A stretch of 64,000 nt of DNA from Streptomyces asoensis (GTDB taxonomy: Bacteria > Actinomycetota > Actinomycetes > Streptomycetales > Streptomycetaceae), in NCBI RefSeq assembly GCF_016860545.1, contig NZ_BNEB01000003.1:2046001-2110000 (forward strand), read 5' to 3'. A model generated the notes under the pieces. The model saw only the letters and a program-made list of their open reading frames with translations. It did no database searches and was not told the DNA's origin. Shown here one piece after another: positions 43,932-52,838 of the stretch; the first letter of the stretch is position 1, and every line of letters starts with the position of its first letter. The translations under genes and the position numbers were made by a program.

Positions 43932-44868
43932 ATGCGGGCTCCCTAGTCCGGCGTCCTCTGGTCCAGAAGTACTTCTGGGCCAGCAGGGTCAGGGTGCCGG
44001 CCAGGATGATGCCCAGCAGGTTCAGCAGGAGCTGGGTGGTCGAGCCCCAGGTCTGGTTCATGTCGCCGTAGCTGAGGGCGACGGCCGCGTTGGCGGCCGC
44101 GGGGACCGTGGTGACCGAGATGGCCACGCCCACCAGGGCGCCGGACTTCGCCGAGGTCAGGGAGAGGGTGCCGGCGGCGCCCGCCAGGACGGCCACGATG
44201 AAGGAGAACCAGTCGGGGGCGTAGACGAAGGCCGTCTGCGGGCGGTCGGCCTCCAGTTGCGCCTTGCTGAACAGGTCGATCGCGTCCATGAAGAGGCTGA
44301 AGCCCACCGTCGCCGCCATCGCCACCGCGAAGCCGACCAGCAGGGCGATCAGCGAGCGCAGGGCGAGGCGGGGGGCCCGCTGCACGATCGACGTCGAGAT
44401 GCCGGCCAGGGGGCCGAACTCCGGTCCCACCGCCATCGCGCCCACGATCAGGACCGCGTTGTCGAGCACCACGCCGCAGGCCGCGATCATCGTGGCGAGC
44501 GTGATGAACGCGAGGTACGTGACGGAGAGCGTCGACTCCTCGTGGGTGGCGTCCGTGAGGTGCTCCCACAGCACCGCGTCGGCGCCCTCGCCCGGCGCCT
44601 CGGCCTCCGCCTTGTCGGCGCGCCGGGAGAGCGAGAGGTCGATGTTCTCCACGGCGATGGAGCCGTTGCGGTCCAGGCCCAACTCCTGGAGCGCGCTGAG
44701 GAGTCCGTCGCCCGCCTCGCGCGCCACGTCGCACATCACGACATCGCCCGCCGGGTTGCGGGCCGCCCCCGGCAGCACGACGAGGTGGGTGGTGCCGACG
44801 GTGTTCCCGATCAGACGGACCACGTCGTCGGTCCGGTCCGGCGGGGTGATCAGACGCAGGTGCAGCAT
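43930..44868 (-). CDS. DUF389 family membrane protein
   Basis: The 312-aa product has an N-terminal cytoplasmic ACT-like region (about residues 1-110). Six or so transmembrane helices follow, with GAMAVGPEFGPLAG, a stretch characteristic of DUF389 (TIGR00341-type) proteins. Their function is not established. It lies 16 nt after coaA on the same strand. TACCCT 6 nt before the ATG, within the end of coaA, also suggests an independent leaderless promoter. Confidence 0.85.
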   Translation of the reverse strand: MLHLRLITPPDRTDDVVRLIGNTVGTTHLVVLPGAARNPAGDVVMCDVAREAGDGLLSALQELGLDRNGSIAVENIDLSLSRRADKAEAEAPGEGADAVLWEHLTDATHEESTLSVTYLAFITLATMIAACGVVLDNAVLIVGAMAVGPEFGPLAGISTSIVQRAPRLALRSLIALLVGFAVAMAATVGFSLFMDAIDLFSKAQLEADRPQTAFVYAPDWFSFIVAVLAGAAGTLSLTSAKSGALVGVAISVTTVPAAANAAVALSYGDMNQTWGSTTQLLLNLLGIILAGTLTLLAQKYFWTRGRRTREPA

Positions 44869-44884
44869 GCAGGCAGGGTAGCCG

Positions 44885-45874
44885 TCAGAGTTTGCGCAGA
44901 CTCAGGCGCTGCACCTTGTGGTCCGGGCCCTTGCGCACCACGAGGGTGGCCCGGCCGCGGGTGGGGGCGATGTTCTCCACCAGGTTCGGCTTGTTGATGG
45001 TGCGCCAGAGGGTGCGGGCGTAGTCGACGGCCTCCTCCTCGGAGACCTGGGTGTACTTCCTGAAGTACGAGTCCGGGTTCTGGAAGGCCGTCTGACGCAG
45101 TTTCCGGAACCGGTTGAGGTACCAGCGTTCGATGTCGTCGCCGCTCGCGTCGACGTACACGCTGAAGTCGAAGTAGTCGGCGAGACCGACGCGCGTACGG
45201 CCGTCCTTGCCGGGCAGCGCGGGCTGGAGGACGTTCAGGCCCTCCACGATGAGGATGTCGGGCCGGCGGACGGTGAGCCTGCGGTCCGGGACGATGTCGT
45301 AGATCAGGTGGGAGTAGACGGGCGCGGTGACCTCGCCCTTGCCCGCCTTGATGTCCGCGACGAAGCGGGTCAGGGCACGGCGGTCGTAGGACTCGGGGAA
45401 GCCCTTGCGGGACATCAGGCCGCGCGCCTCCAGCTCCGCGGTGGGCAGCAGGAAGCCGTCGGTGGTGACCAGCTCCACGCGGGGGTGTTCCGGCCAGCGG
45501 GACAGCAGCGCCTGGAGGAGCCGGGCGACCGTCGACTTGCCCACCGCCACCGAGCCCGCGACGCCTATCACGAACGGGGTGCCGGACTGCGAGCCCTGCT
45601 CGCCGAGGAAGGTGTTCAGGGCGCCGCGCAGTCCGTCGGTGGCGCCCACGTACAGGTTGAGCAGGCGGGACAGCGGGAGGTAGATGTCGCGGACCTCGTC
45701 GAGGTCGATGACGTCACCGAGACCGCGCAGCTTCTCGACCTCCTCCGCGGTCAGCGGCAGCGGGGTCTTCTCGCGCAGCGCGCTCCACTCGGAGCGGGTG
45801 AGGTCGACGTAGGGAGTCGCCTCCGGCCTGTGCCGGTGGGCGCTCCGGGGCATCGGGGGGACCGGAGAGATCAC
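44885..45874 (-). CDS. coaA: Type I pantothenate kinase
   Basis: CoaA catalyses the first step of coenzyme A synthesis and is usually inhibited by CoA. The 329-aa product has the P-loop [12 protein letters not shown], the TTDGFLLP segment and [16 protein letters not shown] near the C-terminus, all typical. The start is a GTG with no visible ribosome site; an ATG seven codons later is an alternative. It is the first gene of a short antisense unit with the DUF389 gene. Confidence 0.95.
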   Translation of the reverse strand: MISPVPPMPRSAHRHRPEATPYVDLTRSEWSALREKTPLPLTAEEVEKLRGLGDVIDLDEVRDIYLPLSRLLNLYVGATDGLRGALNTFLGEQGSQSGTPFVIGVAGSVAVGKSTVARLLQALLSRWPEHPRVELVTTDGFLLPTAELEARGLMSRKGFPESYDRRALTRFVADIKAGKGEVTAPVYSHLIYDIVPDRRLTVRRPDILIVEGLNVLQPALPGKDGRTRVGLADYFDFSVYVDASGDDIERWYLNRFRKLRQTAFQNPDSYFRKYTQVSEEEAVDYARTLWRTINKPNLVENIAPTRGRATLVVRKGPDHKVQRLSLRKL

Positions 45875-46002
45875 AGTCCATTGTTAACGGAGTTTGAACA
45901 GCTTGGCGGGTGGGGTCCGTCACGCCGGGCGAAGGGCTCGTACGGGCGTGGGAATTTCCGAAATCGGGCACGCGGAGGCTCTTTCGGTGCGGGATTCGTG
46001 CG

Positions 46003-46008
46003 TAGGCT
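46003..46008 (+). promoter_or_regulatory. -10 box of a probable leaderless glmS promoter
   Basis: TAGGCT lies 7 nt before the glmS ATG, and no ribosome site is present nearby. The -35 is poor. Confidence 0.5.
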
Positions 46009-46015
46009 GCCGCGC

Positions 46016-47863
46016 ATGTGCGGAATCGTGGGATACGTGGGGTCGCAGTCGGCGCTCGAGGTCGTGATGGCCGGGCTGAGGCGGCTGGAGTACCGGGGCT
46101 ACGACTCGGCGGGTGTCGCCGTGCTGGCGGACGGCGGGCTCGCCGCCGCGAGGAAGGCGGGCAAGCTCGTCAATCTGGAGAAGGAGCTCGGGGCCCGGCC
46201 GCTGCCGGCCGGGACGACGGCCATCGGGCACACGCGGTGGGCCACGCACGGCGGGCCCACGGATGCCAACGCGCATCCGCACCTCGACAACGCCGGCCGG
46301 GTCGCGGTCGTGCACAACGGGATCATCGAGAACTTCGCCGGGCTGCGGGCCGAACTGGCCGAGCGGGGCCACGAACTCCTCTCCGAGACCGACACCGAGG
46401 TGGTGGCCCATCTGCTCGCCGAGGAGTTCTCGGCGACGGCCGACCTGGCCGAGGCCATGCGGCTGGTGTGCCGGCGGCTGGAGGGGGCGTTCACCCTGGT
46501 CGCGGCGCACGCGGACGAGCCGGACGTGGTGGTCGGGGCCCGGCGCAACTCGCCGCTCGTGGTCGGTGTCGGGGAGGGTGAGGCGTTCCTCGCCTCGGAC
46601 GTCGCCGCGTTCATCGCGCACACGCGCTCGGCGATCGAGCTCGGGCAGGACCAGGTCGTCGAGCTGCGGCGGGACGGCGTGACGGTGACCGGGTTCGACG
46701 GCTCTCCCGCCGACGTGCGGTCGTACCACGTCGACTGGGACGCGTCGGCCGCGGAGAAGGGGGGCTACGACTACTTCATGCTCAAGGAGATCGCCGAGCA
46801 GCCCAAGGCGGTCGCCGACACCCTGCTCGGCCGTATCGACGTCTCGGGGGCGCTGACCCTGGACGAGGTGCGCATCCCCGCCTCCGAGCTGCGGGAGGTC
46901 GACAAGGTCGTCATCGTCGCGTGCGGTACGGCCTTCCACGCGGGCCTCATCGCCAAGTACGCCATCGAGCACTGGACGCGGATCCCGTGCGAGGTGGAGC
47001 TGGCCAGCGAGTTCCGCTACCGGGACCCGATCCTCGGGGCCCGGTCCCTGGTCATCGCCATCTCGCAGTCCGGGGAGACGATGGACACCCTGATGGCGCT
47101 GCGGCACGCGCGCGAGCAGGGGTCCAAGGTGCTGGCGATCTGCAACACCAACGGGTCGACGATCCCGCGCGAGTCGGACGCGGTGCTGTACACCCACGCC
47201 GGGCCGGAGGTGGCCGTCGCCTCGACGAAGGCGTTCCTGACGCAGCTGGTGGCCTGCTATCTCGTCGCCCTGTACCTCGGTCAGGTGCGCGGCACCAAGT
47301 GGGGCGACGAGATCCGGGCCGTCATCCGGGACCTCGCGCAGATCTCCGGCGCGGTCGAGCGGGTGCTGGAGACCATGGAGCCGGTGCGGGAGCTGGCCCG
47401 CTCCCTCGCCGGCAAGGACACCGTGCTGTTCCTGGGACGGCACGTGGGGTACCCCGTCGCGCTGGAGGGCGCCCTGAAGCTGAAGGAGCTCGCGTACATG
47501 CACGCGGAGGGCTTCGCCGCGGGGGAGCTGAAGCACGGGCCGATCGCGCTCATCGAGGAGGACCTGCCGGTCGTGGTGGTGGTGCCCTCGCCGCGGGGGC
47601 GGTCCGTCCTGCACGACAAGATCGTCTCCAACATCCAGGAGATCCGGGCCCGGGGGGCGCGGACCATCGTGATCGCGGAGGAGGGGGACGAGGCGGTGGT
47701 GCCGTACGCCGACCATCTCGTACGGATCCCGGTCACGCCGGTGCTGCTGTCGCCGCTCGTCGCCACGGTGCCGTTGCAGGTGTTCGCGTGCGAGCTGGCG
47801 ACGGCGCGGGGCAACGAGGTGGACCAGCCGCGGAACCTGGCGAAGTCGGTGACGGTGGAGTGA
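46016..47863 (+). CDS. glmS: Glutamine-fructose-6-phosphate aminotransferase (isomerising)
   Basis: GlmS makes glucosamine-6-phosphate, the first committed step to amino sugars and peptidoglycan. The 615-aa product has the N-terminal nucleophile Cys2 (MCGIVGYVG), the glutaminase domain (HTRWATHGGPTDANAHPH) and two SIS isomerase domains (VACGTAFHAG, then SQSGETMDTLMAL), ending DQPRNLAKSVTVE. The long open frame before 46016 overlaps coaA and is not used. No glmS ribozyme was seen: the ATG is 142 nt from coaA. Confidence 0.97.
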   Translation: MCGIVGYVGSQSALEVVMAGLRRLEYRGYDSAGVAVLADGGLAAARKAGKLVNLEKELGARPLPAGTTAIGHTRWATHGGPTDANAHPHLDNAGRVAVVHNGIIENFAGLRAELAERGHELLSETDTEVVAHLLAEEFSATADLAEAMRLVCRRLEGAFTLVAAHADEPDVVVGARRNSPLVVGVGEGEAFLASDVAAFIAHTRSAIELGQDQVVELRRDGVTVTGFDGSPADVRSYHVDWDASAAEKGGYDYFMLKEIAEQPKAVADTLLGRIDVSGALTLDEVRIPASELREVDKVVIVACGTAFHAGLIAKYAIEHWTRIPCEVELASEFRYRDPILGARSLVIAISQSGETMDTLMALRHAREQGSKVLAICNTNGSTIPRESDAVLYTHAGPEVAVASTKAFLTQLVACYLVALYLGQVRGTKWGDEIRAVIRDLAQISGAVERVLETMEPVRELARSLAGKDTVLFLGRHVGYPVALEGALKLKELAYMHAEGFAAGELKHGPIALIEEDLPVVVVVPSPRGRSVLHDKIVSNIQEIRARGARTIVIAEEGDEAVVPYADHLVRIPVTPVLLSPLVATVPLQVFACELATARGNEVDQPRNLAKSVTVE

Positions 47864-47949
47864 GGGGGCCTGCGGCGGGCGGTTGCAGGGGCGCCTGAGG
47901 GGGAGGAGGGGGCTGTGCGTGGGCGGGTGCGGGGGTGTTCGGGGCTGGG

Positions 47950-47970
47950 CGCGCAGTTCCCCGCGCCCCC
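47950..47970. repeat. Dispersed intergenic repeat, copy 3
   Basis: The core CGCGCAGTTCCCCGCGCCCC again, here without the matching upstream 20 nt. It overlaps the left arm of the glmS terminator. Confidence 0.75.
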
Positions 47971-48019
47971 GGGGGAGGGGCCGGGAACGCCCCGGGCGTT
48001 CCCGGCCCCTCCCCCGGGG
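47967..48019. terminator. Bidirectional terminator between glmS and the M16 gene
   Basis: A perfect 23-bp stem, almost all G/C (arms 47967-47989 and 47997-48019), with a 7-nt loop lies between two convergent genes. GTTGTT follows on the plus strand. Confidence 0.88.
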
Positions 48020-48025
48020 CGTTGT

Positions 48026-49795
48026 TCAGGCTCGGGTGCGGTGTCTGCGGGCCGCGAAGATCTTCCAGGTCGCGAAGAGCAGCGGGAGTTCCAGGATCCA
48101 GACGCCCGTCACCGCGTCCCACTCCGGAGCGGCGGCGGATGCCTCGTCGGCGGTGATGACCGCGCACAGCAGGCCCCACACCGCGGCGAGCAGGCCCACC
48201 AGCCACAGGGCGGTGGTCCAGGCCCACAGGGAGCCGCCGCTGCGCGAGGACCGCGCTGCGGGGTCCCGTCTGCGCGGCTGCGGGACGCGCTCGGGGTCGC
48301 GGGCCGGCATCGGCACCACGGCCTGTGGCGGCACGGCCGCGTCCACCGCCGCGATCCGCTCCGGCGTCACCCCCCGGTACAGGGTGGGTTCCACGGTGAC
48401 CGAGAAGCCGTCGTGGCCGGTCAGGACGCGGGCGCCGTCGGGACGGGTGGTCATCGCCGAGCAGGCGTCGTAGCGGACGGTGACCGGGCCCCTCGGCGTC
48501 AGCAGGCTCACCCCCTCCGCGCCGATGACCAGCGTGACCTCGTCGTCCTCCAGCGACTGGTGACGGGTGCCGGTGACGGCGGACTCCGAGTACTGCGGGG
48601 CGAGGGTGAGCCCCGCCCAGTCGACGTCACGGCCCGGCACCTGGAGGAGCGCTCCGGCCCACGCCTCCCGAGCCACCTCGCGCAGGTCGTCCGTCGTCAC
48701 CGCGTTCAGCTCGTCCCGGTGCTGCTCGGGGGTGAGGATCCGGTGCCCGAGGAGCAGGCTCAGCGCGTACGAGGGCAGTGCGGCGGCGGCGAGATCGGGG
48801 GAGTCGTACATCTTGAGGAGCTTGCTGCGGACGGCGTCCAGCTCGGACTGCTCGATCCGGCCCGCCCGCAGCCGGGCGAGGGTGTCGACGAAGCCGCCGA
48901 CGACCGCGTCCTGCTTCTGCGGGAGGGAGTCGGCGTACGCGGTGAGGGTGGCGGAGCCGGCGTCGCGCGGGCTGTAGTCGGCCTCCGCGGTGTAGGAGTA
49001 GCCGCCCTCCTGGCGCAGGTCCTGGAAGAGGGCCCGGCCGAGGACGTCCGCGAAGACACTGGCCGCGGTGGAGCGGCGCAGCACCGACGTGAGGACGACA
49101 TGGCCGTCGTCACCGCTGATGTACGCGGGCGTGACGGGCAGGGCGCTGGTCGCGGCCGGCGCGGGCAGGCGGGAGCCCTGCGGGAGGGTGAGGTCCAGGC
49201 CGTCGGGGACATGGTCGCTGGTGATCCACAGCACCGCGTTGTCCCTGGTGAAGCGGGTCTCGGCCCAGTGCCGCACCTGGTCGGGCGTCAGGCTCCAGGT
49301 GCCGAGCTCGGTGTAGCTGGACAGGCCGTAGCCGCGGGCGCCGTACCGCCACAGCGGCATCCGGTGCTGGGGGCCGGAGCCGCGGCCGGCCGCCTCGGTG
49401 CGCAGGATCTCCTTCTCCGTCTCCAGCCGCTCCATCGGCAGGTCCCGCAGACCCGCGCACACGCTGTTGAGGTACCTGACCACCTCCTCCTCGCTGCCGG
49501 TGACGTGGAAGAGGGTGTAGGCGTTCGCCGTGGCGCCGTTGTAGTGCAGGTCGGACAGGCCCAGGCGGTGCAGTGCGAGGTGTTCGACGAGGTGGGTGAC
49601 GCCCGCGGTGGCCAGGGTCTCGTCGGCGCGGCCCACCCGGAAGAAGAGACCGGCGGTGATCTCGTTGCCCGAGGCGGGCGCGTAGAGCGTGGGGACGTGG
49701 TCGGTGAGGGTGTGCGAGACGAGGCCGGAGAGGGCACCGAGTCCGTTGTCGTCGGCGCCGTCGCGGCGGTCGTGCTCGTGCAGGTCGGTGGTCAT
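48026..49795 (-). CDS. Membrane-anchored M16 (insulinase-type) metallopeptidase
   Basis: The 589-aa product has the inverted zinc motif HxxEH at residues 68-72 (HLVEH), with a likely third ligand in ETEKEILRTE near residue 127. It is therefore predicted to be active. The M16 repeats span roughly residues 30-420. A region near 440-500 (VTLVIGAEGVSLLTPRGPVT) looks like a small beta-rich domain. Two C-terminal transmembrane helices (LWAWTTALWLVGLLAAVWGL, then WILELPLLFATWKIF) anchor it. The ATG follows GAGGAGGAGG and overlaps the stop of the upstream helical-protein gene (ATGA), so both are translated together. The substrate is unknown. Confidence 0.88.
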   Translation of the reverse strand: MTTDLHEHDRRDGADDNGLGALSGLVSHTLTDHVPTLYAPASGNEITAGLFFRVGRADETLATAGVTHLVEHLALHRLGLSDLHYNGATANAYTLFHVTGSEEEVVRYLNSVCAGLRDLPMERLETEKEILRTEAAGRGSGPQHRMPLWRYGARGYGLSSYTELGTWSLTPDQVRHWAETRFTRDNAVLWITSDHVPDGLDLTLPQGSRLPAPAATSALPVTPAYISGDDGHVVLTSVLRRSTAASVFADVLGRALFQDLRQEGGYSYTAEADYSPRDAGSATLTAYADSLPQKQDAVVGGFVDTLARLRAGRIEQSELDAVRSKLLKMYDSPDLAAAALPSYALSLLLGHRILTPEQHRDELNAVTTDDLREVAREAWAGALLQVPGRDVDWAGLTLAPQYSESAVTGTRHQSLEDDEVTLVIGAEGVSLLTPRGPVTVRYDACSAMTTRPDGARVLTGHDGFSVTVEPTLYRGVTPERIAAVDAAVPPQAVVPMPARDPERVPQPRRRDPAARSSRSGGSLWAWTTALWLVGLLAAVWGLLCAVITADEASAAAPEWDAVTGVWILELPLLFATWKIFAARRHRTRA

Positions 49796-50781
49796 CGGAT
49801 GCCTCCTCCTCGGGTGTCCAGCGCGGCCTTGCGGTACCTGAGGAACGCGGCCTTCTTGTCGGGCATGCAGTCCCACGGGTCATCGGTCGCCCGGTCGCCG
49901 AGGGCGGCGAAGTGCGCGGCCGCGTCGGCGAGGTGACCGCCGAACGAGAAGGCGAACGCGAACGCGTTGTGCGCGCCGACCGAGTCCCAGTCGGGCCGGT
50001 GGGCCGGGTGCAGGACCGAGACCTGGGCGGCGTTGCGCAGGTCGTGGTGGACGGACGGGCTCCGCATGTAGGCCGCCTTGTGGCCGCCGTCCAGGTCCAG
50101 CGCGTGCTCGATGTGGACGATGGCCACCAGGGCGCCGGAGACCGAGCCGTCGGGGGCCGCGGTCGCGCACTCGCGGGCGAAGGCGTGCGCCGCTTCCCAG
50201 GAACCGCTCCACTTGGGGCACAGCTGCTGGAGCAGCTGGGTCTGGGCGCGGTAGTGGTGGGGGTGGTGCGCGCGGAGCCGGTCGTAGCGGCGGCGAGCCT
50301 CGGCCTGGCCGAGCTGGAGCCCGCGGACGGTCTTCAGCCGGGCCGTCCAGGCGGGGGCGTACGAGGGGTGCTCGGCGCACACCTCGATGAGGATCTGCTC
50401 GGCCCTGCGCAGCCAGTCGTGGAACTGGACGAACTGGTCCCGCGAGACGTGCTGGGCGCGGGCGCTGCTGCGGATGTCCCAGCCGATGTGGATGTACCGC
50501 TCGGCGAGCAGGGTGCGCGCGAGCGGGTCGGCGGGCCGTTCGGCGGCCGCCCGCTCCAGGAAGTTCTCCACGCCGGGCACGTCCGCGAGCATGCTCGAGG
50601 CCGTGGTGAGCCGGGCGGCGGAGCCGAGACCCTCGCAGTAGGCCCGGACGGCCGGCCAGTCACCGGCCCGCGCGGCCTCGCGCAGCGGGATCAGCTCGGG
50701 TGTGTTGTCGTACGGGTCGAACGTCGGCCCCCAGGTGTTCCCGGATCCGCCGCTGGTGGTGCCGTCGGTGGTGCTGGTCAT
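49792..50781 (-). CDS. Alpha-helical protein of unknown function, coupled to the M16 peptidase
   Basis: The 329-aa product has no signal peptide or membrane segment. It is rich in Ala/Leu/Arg helices that may form TPR-like repeats (PLREAARAGDWPAVRAYCEG, then AERYIHIGWDIRSSARAQHV). No family was recognised with certainty. The ATG follows GGGGCGGAGGA. Its stop overlaps the start of the membrane M16 peptidase, so the two products probably act together, for instance as adaptor and protease. It diverges from acpS across a spacer with 13-bp direct repeats. Confidence 0.8.
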   Translation of the reverse strand: MTSTTDGTTSGGSGNTWGPTFDPYDNTPELIPLREAARAGDWPAVRAYCEGLGSAARLTTASSMLADVPGVENFLERAAAERPADPLARTLLAERYIHIGWDIRSSARAQHVSRDQFVQFHDWLRRAEQILIEVCAEHPSYAPAWTARLKTVRGLQLGQAEARRRYDRLRAHHPHHYRAQTQLLQQLCPKWSGSWEAAHAFARECATAAPDGSVSGALVAIVHIEHALDLDGGHKAAYMRSPSVHHDLRNAAQVSVLHPAHRPDWDSVGAHNAFAFAFSFGGHLADAAAHFAALGDRATDDPWDCMPDKKAAFLRYRKAALDTRGGGIR

Positions 50782-50865
50782 TCCTCCGCCCCCTGGCGTC
50801 GCTGCCCGCGGCGCGCGGGCTGGCCCCCCAGGGCGCGCGGCGGGTTCTTCCCCGTGGTGTTCTGT

Positions 50866-50901
50866 GTGATGTCCTGCGGATGTTGTGCGTGATGTCCTGC
50901 G
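50866..50901. repeat. Direct repeats between acpS and the divergent operon
   Basis: GTGATGTCCTGCG occurs twice, at 50866-50878 and 50889-50901, 23 bp apart (about two helical turns). A third partial GTGAT follows. This is a candidate operator for the antisense operon. Confidence 0.6.
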
Positions 50902-50947
50902 TGATCAAGTCGCCGCAGGCTAGCAGCAGGCTGTGACAGCACGGCCT

Positions 50948-50953
50948 TAGGGT
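50948..50953 (+). promoter_or_regulatory. -10 box of a probable leaderless acpS promoter
   Basis: TAGGGT lies 7 nt before the acpS ATG, without a ribosome site. Confidence 0.5.
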
Positions 50954-50960
50954 GCTCGGC

Positions 50961-51332
50961 ATGAGCATCATCGGGGTCGGTATCGACGTGGCGGAGATCG
51001 ACCGGTTCGCGGCGTCGTTGGAGAGGACGCCCGGGCTGGCCCGGCGGTTGTTCCTGGAGAGCGAGTTGCTGCTGCCGAGCGGGGAGCGCAGGGGCGCGGC
51101 CTCGCTGGCGGCACGGTTCGCCGCGAAGGAGGCCCTGGCCAAGGCGCTGGGGGCACCGCCCGGGCTGCTGTGGACCGACGCCGAGGTCTACGTCGAGGAG
51201 AGCGGGCGGCCCCGGCTGCGGGTGCGGGGCAGTGTCGCCGCGCGGGCGGCCGAACTGGGCGTCACGGGCTGGCATGTGTCACTGAGTCACGACGCGGGGG
51301 TGGCCTCGGCGGTGGTGGTGGCCGAGGGGTGA
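50961..51332 (+). CDS. acpS: Holo-[acyl-carrier-protein] synthase
   Basis: AcpS attaches 4'-phosphopantetheine from CoA to acyl carrier protein. The 123-aa product has the Mg/CoA motif [12 protein letters not shown] and the second motif [14 protein letters not shown]. The chosen ATG starts MSIIGVGID; an ATG three codons earlier is in frame but lies in the -10 to start spacer. Next to nnr and alr, as usual in the genus. Confidence 0.95.
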   Translation: MSIIGVGIDVAEIDRFAASLERTPGLARRLFLESELLLPSGERRGAASLAARFAAKEALAKALGAPPGLLWTDAEVYVEESGRPRLRVRGSVAARAAELGVTGWHVSLSHDAGVASAVVVAEG

Positions 51333-51398
51333 GCGGCCGCGCCTGCGGGGACGGTCCGCGCGTGCGGGGACGGGGGAGTCCGGGGCAGACTCGGCTGT

Positions 51399-52838
51399 AT
51401 GCGTACTGCGTACCGTGTCGAGACCGTCCGCCGCGCCGAGCGGGAACTGATGGCCCGGCTCCCCGAAGGGGCCCTCATGCAGCGGGCCGCCGCCGGGCTG
51501 GCCGCCGCCTGCGCCGATCTGCTGGGGCGGGTCTACGGACGGCGGGTCGCGCTGCTGGTCGGCAGCGGCGACAACGGAGGTGACGCCCTGTACGCCGGGG
51601 CCCGGCTCGCCCGGCGCGGGGCCGGGGTCACGGCGGTGCTGCTCGCGCCCGGGCGGGCCCATGCCGGCGGGCTCGCGGCCCTGCGCCGGGCCGGCGGGCG
51701 CACGGTCGCGCCCGAGGGCGCGGAGGGTGTCCTGCGCGGCGCCGACCTCGTGCTCGACGGCATCGTCGGGATCGGCGGAAAGAGCGGGCTGAGGCCGGAC
51801 GCGGCCGCGCTGGCCGCCGTCGTCGCCGACGCGCGGGCCGCCGTCGTCGCCGTCGACCTGCCCAGCGGTGTCGACGCGGACACCGGCGAGGTGCACGGGA
51901 GCGCGGTCCGCGCCGACCTCACCGTCACCTTCGGCACGCACAAGCCGGGGCTGCTCGTCGATCCGGCGCGGGAGTACGCCGGGTCGGTGCGGCTCGTCGA
52001 CATCGGGCTCGGGGAGGTGCTGCCCGCCGGACCCGAACTGACGGCGCTCCAGCACGCGGACGTGGCCGCCCTGTTGCCCGTGCCGGGCGGCGCGAGCGAC
52101 AAGTACCGGCGGGGTGTCGTCGGGATCGCCGCCGGGTCCGCCCGCTATCCGGGGGCGGCGGTGCTGGCCGTCGCGGGGGCCCTGCGCGGCGGGGCCGGGG
52201 CGGTGCGTTACGTCGGCCCCGCGGGGGACGCCGTCATCGCGCGGTTCCCCGGGACGCTGGTGTCCGACCGCGGCCCCCGGCAGGCCGGGCGGGTGCAGGC
52301 CTGGGTCGTCGGACCGGGCGCCGGTGACGACGCGAAGACGGTGGCGGAGGTGCTGACCGCCGACGTGCCGGTGCTGATCGACGCCGACGGGCTGCGGCTC
52401 GCGGACGCCGACGCGGTGCGGGCGCGCAAGGCGCCGACGCTGATGACTCCTCACGCGGGGGAGGCGGCGGCCCTGCTGGGTGTGGCGCGCGAGGAGGTCG
52501 AGGGGGCCCGGCTGCGCTGCGTAAGGGAACTGGCGGCGCGTTACCGGGCCACGGTGCTGCTGAAGGGGTCGACGACGCTGGTCGCGGACGCGGGAGGCGA
52601 GGGCGCGGTGCGGGTGAACGCCACCGGGACCGCGTGGCTCGCCACGGCCGGGAGCGGCGACGTGCTGTCGGGGCTCGCGGGGTCGCTGCTCGCGGCGGGA
52701 CTCGACGCGCTGGACGCGGGGAGCGCGGGCGCCTACCTGCACGGCCTGGCAGGCCGCTTCGCAGCGGACGGCGCCCCGGTGGGAGCACACGAGGTCGCGG
52801 GCGCGATCCAACAGGCCTGGCGCTCGGTCGGGGAGTGA
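51399..52838 (+). CDS. nnr: Bifunctional NAD(P)H-hydrate epimerase/dehydratase
   Basis: This enzyme repairs hydrated NADH and NADPH. The 479-aa product joins an N-terminal YjeF_N epimerase domain (LLVGSGDNGGDALYAGARLA) to a C-terminal ribokinase-like ADP-dependent dehydratase domain (LMTPHAGEAAALLG, then TAGSGDVLSGLAGSLLAAGL). CAGACT lies 7 nt before the ATG, and no ribosome site is visible, so a leaderless start is likely. The acpS-nnr-alr order is usual. Confidence 0.94.
   Translation: MRTAYRVETVRRAERELMARLPEGALMQRAAAGLAAACADLLGRVYGRRVALLVGSGDNGGDALYAGARLARRGAGVTAVLLAPGRAHAGGLAALRRAGGRTVAPEGAEGVLRGADLVLDGIVGIGGKSGLRPDAAALAAVVADARAAVVAVDLPSGVDADTGEVHGSAVRADLTVTFGTHKPGLLVDPAREYAGSVRLVDIGLGEVLPAGPELTALQHADVAALLPVPGGASDKYRRGVVGIAAGSARYPGAAVLAVAGALRGGAGAVRYVGPAGDAVIARFPGTLVSDRGPRQAGRVQAWVVGPGAGDDAKTVAEVLTADVPVLIDADGLRLADADAVRARKAPTLMTPHAGEAAALLGVAREEVEGARLRCVRELAARYRATVLLKGSTTLVADAGGEGAVRVNATGTAWLATAGSGDVLSGLAGSLLAAGLDALDAGSAGAYLHGLAGRFAADGAPVGAHEVAGAIQQAWRSVGE

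Noticed and set aside
43930-43932. Frameshift or truncation of the DUF389 gene at the repeat
   Set aside because: The repeat only overlaps the stop codon; length and membrane topology of the product look complete.
44918-46015. Long open frame ahead of glmS
   Set aside because: It is the shadow of coaA; GlmS must start with Met-Cys for its N-terminal nucleophile.
46016-46018. glmS ribozyme upstream of glmS
   Set aside because: The 142-nt space to coaA and the -10 box immediately before the ATG leave no room for the ribozyme core, and no matching sequence was seen.
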